A stretch of DNA of 64,000 nt, from positions 36,808 to 100,807 of the forward strand of contig JAFRAJ010000061.1 of NCBI GenBank assembly GCA_017405465.1, in the 5' to 3' direction. The translations under genes were made by a program, and so were the position numbers. Below are positions 9,678 through 17,412 of the stretch, one piece after another (position 1 is the stretch's first letter; each line of letters begins with the position of its first letter). Under the pieces are notes generated by a model. That model was not told the origin of the DNA. It ran no database searches and was given only the letters and a program-made list of their open reading frames with translations. This DNA is from Oscillospiraceae bacterium. GTDB taxonomy: Bacteria > Bacillota > Clostridia > Oscillospirales > Ruminococcaceae.

Positions 9678-10895
9678 TCAAGACTGATCTAGTTTTTTCC
9701 TTGAGTTCTTATTCTTCTTCTCTGATCTTTGTTTTTCTTCCAGGAGTGCTTTTGCCTGACGCATCTCGTCTCGTGCTTTGCGATGAGCTCTGTTTTCTTC
9801 TCTGAGATTCTTCTGGGTCTCAGCGACATAGTCTCTTGCTATCTGTGAGATTACACTGAACAGGAACTGCTTAGTCTCTGCGTTCTTGATCAGATCAAGA
9901 CCAAGTGAGAGCATTGCAGATCTTCCTTTTCCTGTCAGTTCAGTAATGGTAGTAGCTCCTGTAGAATCCAGAATGTCGAAGAGGGAATCGATAAATTCAC
10001 GTCTTGCCACAATGTCCATCTGATCAAGGACCTTATCGATCGAAGTATCGAATACCTTGCTGCTCTTGCTCAGTTCATTGCAGGTGACATATCCAGTTGG
10101 GCATGTCTCCCATGTTAACCCGCTGTGTCCTGCTATCGCGAAGTCTTCGCTGTTGACTATAGTCACTCCGGTATCCGGATTGTCCATAAGTGTTCCGACC
10201 AATGAGTTCTTAGGGATGAACTTGTGTATCCTGCTGCTCATGTCCTTGTACCCGGGAGTCCTGTAGAACTCGTCATGGAATCCCGGACTGTCAAAGGCAT
10301 ATACAGCTTCTATACGTTCTCTTACAGAGAGCTCAATTGTACAGGCGGCGTAGATCGCAAGATTTCCGCCTTTTGAATGCCCGCCCAACATTATAGGTCC
10401 GTCAAAGAGTGTAGAGTGATAGCGAAGATAAGCCAGTGCATCTCTCTGTGCATTAACATAGTCAAGACAACTCAGGTAGAAGTTTTCCTTCCATGCAAGA
10501 ATATTGTCATCAGTTCCTCGGAACGTGATGAAATTGATCCCGTTTGGAAGAGTCACGGTAAGGGCTGAAAATTGCTCCGTACGTCTAGGGTCAACTATAT
10601 TAATATACTCCGAAAGACCGAGATCTCCGAAACGGACTGATCTTGAAGCTTCCTGCATCGCAGGCATGAGATAAGGATCTGACATCTTCACCGTGTTGGA
10701 TCCGCGTTCTCCGTATCTCGTAAAGTATTTGTCAGCAGCTTCACGGAAAGAGGTAGGGTCACTGCCTCTTTCTATGATACCTGTATAATCCAGCATGCCT
10801 ATCTTGCTTATGAGGTAGCAATCAGCTTCGTTCATCGGAGCAACTGAAAAAGGAATGTCTCCTCGCCACTTGAGATAGTCCAGCATCTTGTTCAT
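9678..10895 (-). CDS. Mbeg1-like (DUF2974) alpha/beta hydrolase
   Basis: A 405-residue cytoplasmic protein without a signal peptide. The nucleophile elbow is GGHSKGGN with Ser174. A plausible acid is in YAFDSPGF and a plausible histidine in the AIAGHSGLTW segment, so a lipase-like triad is present. ITFRGTDDN upstream of the elbow matches the lipase-3-like strand and oxyanion region of this family. The C-terminal 60 residues are highly charged (many Arg, Lys, Glu) and look helical or coiled-coil. The family is common in Firmicutes but its substrate is not established. The start at 10895 is the first in-frame ATG; GGAGG lies about 16 bases upstream, longer than usual. It stands alone, convergent with the pilus operon. 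Confidence 0.85.
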   Translation of the reverse strand: MNKMLDYLKWRGDIPFSVAPMNEADCYLISKIGMLDYTGIIERGSDPTSFREAADKYFTRYGERGSNTVKMSDPYLMPAMQEASRSVRFGDLGLSEYINIVDPRRTEQFSALTVTLPNGINFITFRGTDDNILAWKENFYLSCLDYVNAQRDALAYLRYHSTLFDGPIMLGGHSKGGNLAIYAACTIELSVRERIEAVYAFDSPGFHDEFYRTPGYKDMSSRIHKFIPKNSLVGTLMDNPDTGVTIVNSEDFAIAGHSGLTWETCPTGYVTCNELSKSSKVFDTSIDKVLDQMDIVARREFIDSLFDILDSTGATTITELTGKGRSAMLSLGLDLIKNAETKQFLFSVISQIARDYVAETQKNLREENRAHRKARDEMRQAKALLEEKQRSEKKNKNSRKKLDQS

Positions 10896-11282
10896 CGTGC
10901 TTTTAATAGTGCCTCCTCAGGAATAATAGCTTATTTATTTCTTTGAATTGATCTCAAGAGATTGTCGTCTTTTGTTTATGATATATCGTACATGATAAGT
11001 GTAAAGTATAAAAGAACACTATTCCATAAACATTTATACACTACTATTGTTTTTTGTTGCAAAATGATCAAAACATAGCATTATGGAATTATCGTTGTTT
11101 GAAACTGTTATGAGTAAATGAATAACAGTATATTAAATCGTGTTATTATCTTTTACTGAGAAAATGATCACAAAGAAATAGAAAGTGACAACCTGTTTAT
11201 ACTATTTATGTAATTACCTATGGATATTTCTAATTCATATGACGATCTTGGTCTGAAGCATAATGATGAAACGAACAAATAA
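10896..11282. other. AT-rich intergenic region, no gene seen
   Basis: About 390 bases of AT-rich DNA between the minus-strand hydrolase and the nucleotidyltransferase remnant. AATAACA (11121-11127) and TGTTATT (11141-11147) form a short inverted repeat. No convincing promoter pair, RNA gene or ORF was found. Confidence 0.5.
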
Positions 11283-12142
11283 TATTGCACGAATTGTAGT
11301 ATTGCTTGGGATGATCTGGGCATATGGTATATGCCACTGAAAGGTTCTGTACTGAAGGATCTCTATCCCATATACGGAATGCGGCAGATGTCAGATAACG
11401 ATATCCTCATAGACTCTTTTCGTGAAGCGGAAGTCAAAAAAGTGATGGAGGATCTGGGGTTCGAGGCCGTCAGTTATGGAAAAGGCAACCATGATGTCTA
11501 CCACAAACAGCCGGTAAGTAATATCGAGATACACACCTCCTTATTTGTACCATCACACAATAAGGCAATATATGAGTATTACAGGAGCGTAGAAGAGAAG
11601 CTTATGCCGAAGGAGGGCTTTGAGAGAAAGTTCTCCGACGAAGATTTCTATATCTACATGATCGCGCATGAATACAAGCACTACACTAACAGCGGTACCG
11701 GGATTAGGTCTCTTCTAGATGTGTATGTATTTCTAAGAAAACACGAAGATGATCTGGACAAGAACTACATTGATTCAGAGCTGAAGAAACTCGGGCTGGA
11801 AATCTTTGAAAATGATAACCGTGATCTGAATTCCATCTATTTGACGGAGACCAGCTGACAGAAAAAGAGAACGAGATCCTCAGTTATATGATAATGTCAG
11901 GAGTTTATGGAACACAGGACAATTTCGTAAAAAATCAAATAAAGAACAAAGGGCGTTTAGGCTACCTGATCTCCAGAACGTTTCTTCCATACAGTCTGAT
12001 GCTGTATCAATATCCTGTCTTTGATAAAGCACACTATCTTTTCCCGGTGTTCTGGATAGTAAGGATCGTAAAAGCAGTCATCGAAAAGCCTAAGAAGGTT
12101 CTTTTTCAGATAAAAGCATCTTTTCAACCGAACAGTGAGTGA
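11283..12142 (+). pseudogene. Frameshifted and N-terminally truncated nucleotidyltransferase-like (NTP_transf_5 type) gene
   Basis: The reading frame is open from 11283 and gives GIWYMPLKGSVLKDLYP and MSDNDILID, the LKG...LYP and DxDIL pattern of the uncharacterised nucleotidyltransferase family often found in glycan loci. The family's N-terminal part is missing; a stop lies at 11280. The frame ends at 11858, but homology continues in another frame (FDGDQLTEKENEILSYMIMSGVYGTQDN) from about 11840 to the stop at 12142. A single missing base around 11836-11840 explains the shift. The later part contains KNKGRLGYLISRTFLP and YPVFDKAHYLFPVFWI. Two defects, truncation plus frameshift, make it a decayed remnant. 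No ribosome binding site supports a start at 11331. Confidence 0.75.
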
Positions 12143-12375
12143 AGATGTTTCACAAAAGGAAGATAATACATTGACAAGCAGAAGAATCAATAGCAGAAAT
12201 GTTACTGCTTGGAACAACGGAAAACAAACTGATTTATAAGGAGTGCAGCACATATTGTTTTTTGTGTCATCACATGTCATTTTGATGTGGATGTAGCCAT
12301 ACAGACGTGTTTTGGGCGACACATAAATCAGTAAATCATTTCATCTTTTTTTCGTATTTGCAAAAGGTCAAACAT

Positions 12376-13332
12376 ATGGAACTATCTCTTTCGTTTAATG
12401 TCGTATTTCCTTTATTCGTTTACATGTTCATAGGCATCATAGCAAGGAAAACTGGTCTGCTTGATCCTGATACCTGCAGCAGAATGAACGGCTTCAACTT
12501 CAAAGTTCTTTTCGGAGTTAATATGTTCAAGAACGTATTCACTGCAAAAGATGCTTTTTCTGCAGAAAGCCTCAAGTATCCGGTGATCTCTGTCGTATAT
12601 GCACTTGCAGTATTCCTTATCTTATATTTTACTGTACCCTTGTTCTGGAAAGAGAAACCAAGAGCTTCCTGTATAATACAGGGCGGATACAGAGGTAACT
12701 CGATGCTGTTCGCGATACCTGTTGTGGAAGCAATATGCGGGGCAGATGATGCAGCTCTTGCTTCGATGTGCGTGTCAATAGTTGTACCGCTTTATAATAT
12801 ACTGGCTGTAGTACTGTTTGAGACGATGCGTGACAGGAAAGTAGCTGTCTGGCCTCTGATCAAGAGCATATTCCGAAACCCGCTGATCATCGGAGCTGTA
12901 GCAGGAGGAGTGGCTTCTATCATAAGCGAACTTACAGGATTTGGGATCCATAAGGCAGTAATGACTCCTATATCAGTTCTATCATCAATGAATTCACCGC
13001 TGTCTCTTATTCTTTTAGGAGCCGGACTCAGTTTCTCTTCTCTCAGAAGCAATATCAGGGATCTGGCAATAGTATGCTTCATCAAACTCGTTGCTGTTCC
13101 TGCGGGTATTGCAGCAGTCTGCATTGCTCTTGGAATAGACGGAACAGCGTTCGTGTCTCTGTTCGCCATCTTCTGTGTACCTACAGCCGTATCTTCATTC
13201 CCTATGGCAGAGCAGATGGGAGGTGACGGACCGTTTGCAGCAGAAGCAATAGCTGCAACTTCGCTTCTGTCACTGTTTACTGTTTTCTTATGGATCGCAC
13301 TGCTACAGAGCGCAGGTCTTATTATTGCTTAA
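12376..13332 (+). CDS. AEC (auxin efflux carrier) family permease
   Basis: A 318-residue integral membrane protein with about ten hydrophobic segments in two five-helix halves. It starts VVFPLFVYMFIGIIARKTG, as AEC members do, and the C-terminal half has LSLILLGAGLSF and FAIFCVPTAVSSFPMAEQMGG. AEC proteins export or exchange organic anions such as malate in bacteria; the substrate here is unknown. ATG at 12376 is chosen because AAAAGG lies eight to nine bases before it; an in-frame GTG at 12307 has no ribosome binding site. It is a single gene between the pseudogene and the capsule-control operon and has no obvious link with either. Confidence 0.88.
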   Translation: MELSLSFNVVFPLFVYMFIGIIARKTGLLDPDTCSRMNGFNFKVLFGVNMFKNVFTAKDAFSAESLKYPVISVVYALAVFLILYFTVPLFWKEKPRASCIIQGGYRGNSMLFAIPVVEAICGADDAALASMCVSIVVPLYNILAVVLFETMRDRKVAVWPLIKSIFRNPLIIGAVAGGVASIISELTGFGIHKAVMTPISVLSSMNSPLSLILLGAGLSFSSLRSNIRDLAIVCFIKLVAVPAGIAAVCIALGIDGTAFVSLFAIFCVPTAVSSFPMAEQMGGDGPFAAEAIAATSLLSLFTVFLWIALLQSAGLIIA

Positions 13333-13444
13333 ATCTGAAAGGTGGCTTTCTTCTATATTAAATAGAAAAAACAACATCATAAACTGCTTAATTTATGCTT
13401 TCTGACGATTATTGTTTCGAAAGTATTTACAGGGAACCGTTTGG

Positions 13445-13473
13445 TTGAATTGAAAATAATGAAATGCTAAAAT
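13445..13473 (+). promoter_or_regulatory. Promoter of the wzz-cpsD-cpsB-sortase operon
   Basis: TTGAAT (13445-13450), 17-base spacer, TAAAAT (13468-13473). It lies 60 bases before the start of the Wzz-like gene, in an AT-rich leader, and is the best sigma-A-type match of the region. Confidence 0.65.
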
Positions 13474-13532
13474 TACGCTGTATATTCAGGTATTTATGAT
13501 ATTTATCATCATTTATAGAAGGCGGTAATCAA

Positions 13533-14339
13533 ATGTCGACAAACCAGAACCAGACAGAAGAGTATCTGGAGATAGATCTTCTTCAGCTGGCGCGAGAACT
13601 GTGGAGGCATGCGCTTCTTATCATGCTGGTGACAGTGCTTTGTGCGGCAATTGCATTTGCTTTTACAAAGTACCTCGTTACGCCAACTTACAGAGCCAGC
13701 GTGCTTATCTACGTCAACAACAGATCATTTTCTTTTGGGGATGCTTCGATATCTATCGGATCCGGAGATATCAGCGCCTCCAGAAGCCTTTTGAGTACAT
13801 ATATCGTTATCCTGAAGGCGAGATCTACACTGGAAGAAGTTGCTGCTGAATCTGGTCTGGATTATACATATGAAGACCTTAACGGAATGGTGACAGCAAG
13901 CTCAGAGAATAACACCGAGGTCCTTAACGTCACTGTTACATCCACTAGTCCTTCTGATGCTAAGACCATAGCGAATACGATCGCTAAAGTCCTGCCTGAA
14001 AAGATAGCCGGAATCATCGACAGCAGCTCTGCTAAGGTGGTTGATTTTGCTGTTATCCCGACCAAAAGATATAAACCGAGTTATACCAAGAACACAGCGA
14101 TCGGCGGTCTGTTAGGAGCTGTTGTTACATGCGGAATCATCTTCCTGATCATGATGACAGATACCATCGTACATGACGAAGATACTCTGAAGAACAGCTA
14201 TCCTGATATCCCGGTGCTTGCTGCCATTCCTGATCTCAGGGAAGAGAGCAGCGGGTCCGGATATTACGGATCCAAACAGCCCAAGAAGAAGAGTGAAAAG
14301 CAGACTAAGAGCTTATTCGGAAAGGAAGAACGGAAATGA
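13533..14339 (+). CDS. Wzz/YveK-type chain-length and kinase-activating membrane protein (CapA/CpsC-like)
   Basis: A 268-residue polysaccharide co-polymerase. A short cytoplasmic N-terminus (EYLEIDLLQLARELWRHA) leads to TM1 (about residues 27-47), an extracellular domain with VTPTYRASVLIYVNN and the typical SRSLLSTYIVILKARSTLEEVA, and TM2 near residues 180-205 preceded by PTKRYKPSYTKNTAIGG. The cytoplasmic tail (IPVLAAIPDLREE plus a lysine-rich end) is the part that in this family activates the separate BY-kinase. The next gene starts inside its stop codon (ATGA), as expected for a kinase/adaptor pair. Promoter at 13445-13473; ribosome binding site AAGGCGG. Confidence 0.92.
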   Translation: MSTNQNQTEEYLEIDLLQLARELWRHALLIMLVTVLCAAIAFAFTKYLVTPTYRASVLIYVNNRSFSFGDASISIGSGDISASRSLLSTYIVILKARSTLEEVAAESGLDYTYEDLNGMVTASSENNTEVLNVTVTSTSPSDAKTIANTIAKVLPEKIAGIIDSSSAKVVDFAVIPTKRYKPSYTKNTAIGGLLGAVVTCGIIFLIMMTDTIVHDEDTLKNSYPDIPVLAAIPDLREESSGSGYYGSKQPKKKSEKQTKSLFGKEERK

Positions 14340-15223
14340 TATTCAAGAAAGATAAGACTATCTCCGCGACCGTTTCGGACGAAAAAGATCTGCTTTGCGA
14401 TAATATCAGTTTCGCAGCAAATGAAGCGTACAAGCTTCTGAGAACGAACATTGCATTTAGCCTTCCAGACGAAAAGAAATGCCGTGTAGTAGGCGTTACC
14501 AGTGCCGTAAGAAATGAGGGAAAGAGCACTACATCTATCAATCTGTCATATGCTCTTGCATGGACTGGAAAGAAAGTCCTCACGATTGAAGGGGACATGA
14601 GGCTTCCAAACCTTGGAAGAAGACTGGGCCTCAAAGATGCTCCGGGTCTTTCAAACCTTCTTGCCGGACTGTCGAGCAGCAACTCTGTCATTCAGGACTC
14701 TGGCTATTTTAATAACTGGAAAGTGATCACCTCAGGTGACGTTCCTCCGAACCCGTCAGAGCTTCTGGGAAGTTCTCCGATGATGATCACGATAAAAAAG
14801 CTTGCGGAGAGCTTCGATTTCATCATCATAGACCTTCCTCCTGTCAATATCGTTTCCGATGCTCTTGTCGTCTCCAAGTTTACAGACGGGATCATCATGA
14901 CTGTGAGAGAGAATTATTCCGATAAAGGCGTCGTTGCTGATGCTGTTAACAGCTTCAGACTCTCTGAAGCAAAGCTTCTTGGGTTCGTTTTGACTTGTGC
15001 TGAGAGCGGTACAAAATCCGGACGATACGGCAAGTATGGGAAATACGGAAAATACGGCAAATATGGGAAATACGGCAGCAGTTCTGCTAATGATGAGAAC
15101 GGATACGGGTACGGATATGATGTCGCCTACGGTGAGAGTTACGAAGAGTCCATGAAAAGATTCAGAGACGAAGCTGCCAGGGATAACCCTGAGAAGAGCA
15201 GCAAGGCGGACAGAAGCCAGTGA
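14336..15223 (+). CDS. CpsD/CapB-type tyrosine autokinase with YGK-repeat tail
   Basis: A 295-residue cytoplasmic BY-kinase. The Walker A region is VTSAVRNEGKSTTSINL, Walker A' is LTIEGDMRLPNLGRRLG, and Walker B is FDFIIIDLPPVN. The N-terminal EAYKLLRTNI helix is the family's oligomerisation element. The C-terminal tail is unusual: five perfect YGK units followed by YG (15026-15076), then YGYGYDVAYGESYEESM, giving many phosphorylatable tyrosines. In this family, cycles of tail tyrosine phosphorylation control polymer length and export. It is coupled to the Wzz-like gene upstream (ATGA) and to the phosphatase downstream (GTGA), which supplies the opposing activity. Confidence 0.94.
   Translation: MIFKKDKTISATVSDEKDLLCDNISFAANEAYKLLRTNIAFSLPDEKKCRVVGVTSAVRNEGKSTTSINLSYALAWTGKKVLTIEGDMRLPNLGRRLGLKDAPGLSNLLAGLSSSNSVIQDSGYFNNWKVITSGDVPPNPSELLGSSPMMITIKKLAESFDFIIIDLPPVNIVSDALVVSKFTDGIIMTVRENYSDKGVVADAVNSFRLSEAKLLGFVLTCAESGTKSGRYGKYGKYGKYGKYGKYGSSSANDENGYGYGYDVAYGESYEESMKRFRDEAARDNPEKSSKADRSQ
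15026..15076 (+). repeat. Nine-base tandem repeat encoding Tyr-Gly-Lys
   Basis: Five in-frame copies of a nine-base unit (tac/tat ggn aar) plus a partial sixth. Third positions vary between copies (ggc/ggg/gga, aag/aaa), so the peptide repeat rather than the DNA sequence seems conserved. It lies in the tyrosine-rich tail of the BY-kinase. Confidence 0.9.
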
Positions 15224-15927
15224 TAGATATTCATTGTCATGTTCTGCCCGGAGTGGATGACGGCAGCAGATCTGTTGAGATGAGCCTGGAAATGCTCCAC
15301 GAACTCAGAAAACAAGGCGTTGATAAAGTGGTGGCTACGCCTCACTTCTACCCGACCAGCAACAGCCCCGAAAGATACTTTGCGGACAGAAAAAGAGCAT
15401 ATGAACGTCTCATGGAAGCTGTAGATGACGATTGTCCCCAGATAGCATTAGGCGCTGAAGTCATGTACTTCGAAGGTATCAGTCGCTATGAGGGATTGAG
15501 CGATTTCAAGACTGAGGGAACTGATCTCCTTCTTCTGGAGATGCCTTTTATACCGTGGACGTCCAGAGCTATTGATGAGGTGATAAGACTCGGTTCGTCT
15601 TACAGGACCAAACTGGTCATGGCACACATAGAGAGGTATTATCAGTACGTCGATAAAAAGGTCTGGAGATTGTTCGCCGAGAACGGCATTCTGATGCAGT
15701 CAAATGCCGAAGCTCTTTTTGACAGGAAACTTAGAAGAAAGACGCTCCGAGCCCTCAAAGACGGAACAGTATCGTTCATAGCTACAGACAGTCACAATAT
15801 GTCAGGAAGAGCTCCTAACATGGCGGATGCTCTTAGAGAGATAAGCAGAGCTCTTGGGAGCGGTACTGTAGAAAATCTGGTCGCGCGCACACAGCATTAT
15901 TACCAATTTGCAGGAGAAAATAATTGA
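15220..15927 (+). CDS. PHP-type protein-tyrosine phosphatase (CpsB/YwqE-like)
   Basis: A 235-residue manganese-dependent phosphatase that dephosphorylates the BY-kinase. Metal-binding motifs of the PHP fold are visible: IDIHCHVLPGVDDG at the N-terminus, ATPHFYPT, LGAEVMYFEG, VMAHIERY and FIATDSHNM. The GTG start overlaps the kinase stop (GTGA) and its own stop overlaps the TTG start of the sortase gene, so kinase, phosphatase and sortase are translationally linked. Length and motifs match the family. No anomaly was seen. Confidence 0.94.
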   Translation: MIDIHCHVLPGVDDGSRSVEMSLEMLHELRKQGVDKVVATPHFYPTSNSPERYFADRKRAYERLMEAVDDDCPQIALGAEVMYFEGISRYEGLSDFKTEGTDLLLLEMPFIPWTSRAIDEVIRLGSSYRTKLVMAHIERYYQYVDKKVWRLFAENGILMQSNAEALFDRKLRRKTLRALKDGTVSFIATDSHNMSGRAPNMADALREISRALGSGTVENLVARTQHYYQFAGENN

Positions 15928-16724
15928 GAAAATTCTCGCGTATCCTTGGATATATATGTCTTGTATTTGCCATAGCATGTGCTATTATGTTATGTAGACA
16001 TTTATTTGGTGAAAGTGTTCCTTCTTATGATGTCGATCCGATAATCGATCCGCAGCCTGAAAATGATGGCAGGAATAATGAATCTGAGCAGCCTGCTGAA
16101 CCGGGACAGAAGATAGAACCTTATGAAAGTCCTGTGGATTTCGGAACTCTTAAGAAAAGAAACCCGGATATCTATGCCTGGTTGGACATCCCCGGAAGTG
16201 AGATAAGTCTGCCGGTCCTTAGACATGAAGGCGACAGTGATTACTACATCAACAGGGACCTGGACAGAAGATACTCTGCCAGAGGCTCGCTTTATACGCA
16301 GTCATATTGGAACGGGAACGATTTCAGTGATGAATGTACGATAATATACGGGCATGCAGCGCTGTCGGGGGCTATGTTCGGTACATTGCAGGAGTTTTAC
16401 TCTGATCCTGATAATTTCAAAGATCACAATGAACTGATCATCTATATGCCTAACAAGGACATACACTATAAGGTGTTTGCAGCTGTTCCGTATGACAACA
16501 GGCATATTTTGTCTTCATTTACATTCTCCTTCCTTGGGAATTACAGATTATTTGTTGAATCGGTCTACTCTATAAAAGCGATCGGTGCGAACGTTGATGA
16601 AAACTGTGAATTCAACTACACTGACAGGATGCTGATCCTGTCAACTTGCCTCAGAGGAAATTCAAACAAGAGATTCATTGTTTGTGCTTTGGAAGTAACG
16701 GAGCCTGATGACTCTATTACATAA
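15924..16724 (+). CDS. Class B-like sortase inside the capsule-control operon
   Basis: A 266-residue membrane-anchored sortase starting with TTG at 15924, supported by CAGGAGA seven bases upstream and by overlap with the phosphatase stop. One N-terminal membrane helix (about residues 8-27) is followed by an acidic/proline linker and the core. Core landmarks are NPDIYAWLDIPGSEISLPVL, SARGSLYTQ, the histidine in IIYGHAALSGAMFG, the cysteine in LILSTCLRG and the arginine in SNKRFIVCALE. DIYAWLDIPG and the STC...R layout are class B features. The next gene encodes a secreted protein with an SPQTG sorting motif, a likely substrate. Its place between CpsB and LCP genes is not the usual setting for class B sortases. 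Confidence 0.88.
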   Translation: MRKFSRILGYICLVFAIACAIMLCRHLFGESVPSYDVDPIIDPQPENDGRNNESEQPAEPGQKIEPYESPVDFGTLKKRNPDIYAWLDIPGSEISLPVLRHEGDSDYYINRDLDRRYSARGSLYTQSYWNGNDFSDECTIIYGHAALSGAMFGTLQEFYSDPDNFKDHNELIIYMPNKDIHYKVFAAVPYDNRHILSSFTFSFLGNYRLFVESVYSIKAIGANVDENCEFNYTDRMLILSTCLRGNSNKRFIVCALEVTEPDDSIT

Positions 16725-16740
16725 ATGTTTTATTAAATTA

Positions 16741-16755
16741 AGCGGCGTTGCCGCT
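16741..16755 (+). other. Small perfect hairpin ahead of the SPQTG gene
   Basis: AGCGGC-GTT-GCCGCT, a six-bp GC-rich stem with a three-base loop, lies 16 bases after the sortase stop and just before the AAAGGA ribosome binding site. No T-run follows. It could be a processing or stability element that separates the highly expressed wall protein from the upstream genes. Confidence 0.5.
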
Positions 16756-16774
16756 GAGAAAGGAAATTAAAAGA

Positions 16775-17377
16775 ATGAAAAAGGTAGTATCTTTAGTTCT
16801 TGTCGTCTTGGTGGCAACACTGATGAGTGCTCAGGTATTCGCCAGCAGTCCTTCTTCAGGCGGATCTCCGAGTCTGGTCGATGGACCTGAGGATCTCGTG
16901 ATCACTCCTTATGCAAGCAGAAACAGTGCTCCTGCAGCTGAGATCACTGATGAACTCAATGCAGCCAAGGCTGAACTCGATGCAGCAGCTGATCCCAAAT
17001 CACTTGTAAGCACACTTACAGGCGATAAGCTCACTTATGGCGACCTCTTCGATGCTTCTCACGTTGTTGACGGCGAGATCGTGAGCCATGACGGCTGCAA
17101 ATTCGTTGTGACCACAGACCTCAAGAAGGGTGCTGACGTTCAGGTCATCCACAGAGTTGATGGTGGTTGGGAAAAGGTTGAAGCTTCTGTCAAAGCAGAC
17201 GGACAGCTCGAAATCGTAGCTCCCAGCTGCAGTGCTTTTGCAGTCGTTCGTACAACTTCCAGCAGTGATGACACATCTCCTCAGACCGGAAATCAGATGC
17301 TGGTCATGTATGGTGTCGGTGCAGTCCTGTTCACAGCAGCTGCTGTTGTTCTTCTCAGAAAGAAAGAGAACGCATAA
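16775..17377 (+). CDS. Secreted SPQTG wall-anchored protein
   Basis: A 200-residue protein. ATG at 16775 follows AAAGGA with normal spacing; an in-frame TTG at 16748 lies inside the hairpin and is rejected. The signal peptide spans about residues 1-23 (VVSLVLVVLVATLMSAQVFA). The mature region has a short helical segment (TDELNAAKAELDAAAD) and a domain with VQVIHRVDGGWEKVE and SCSAFAVV, the same pattern as the VQVIH...FSVYAVV modules of the giant adhesin at 3-5678. The end is TSPQTGNQ, a hydrophobic helix and LRKKENA, a sorting signal with Ser in place of Leu. The C. difficile class B sortase recognises (S/P)PxTG motifs, so the class B-like sortase just upstream is the natural partner. Function otherwise unknown. 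Confidence 0.82.
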   Translation: MKKVVSLVLVVLVATLMSAQVFASSPSSGGSPSLVDGPEDLVITPYASRNSAPAAEITDELNAAKAELDAAADPKSLVSTLTGDKLTYGDLFDASHVVDGEIVSHDGCKFVVTTDLKKGADVQVIHRVDGGWEKVEASVKADGQLEIVAPSCSAFAVVRTTSSSDDTSPQTGNQMLVMYGVGAVLFTAAAVVLLRKKENA

Positions 17378-17412
17378 GCAGATACTTTTGAAGATTTGGT
17401 TTAACAGGGATA

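Noticed and set aside
15026..15076. CRISPR or minisatellite outside coding sequence
   Set aside because: The nine-base repeat is in frame and encodes the tyrosine-rich tail of the kinase.
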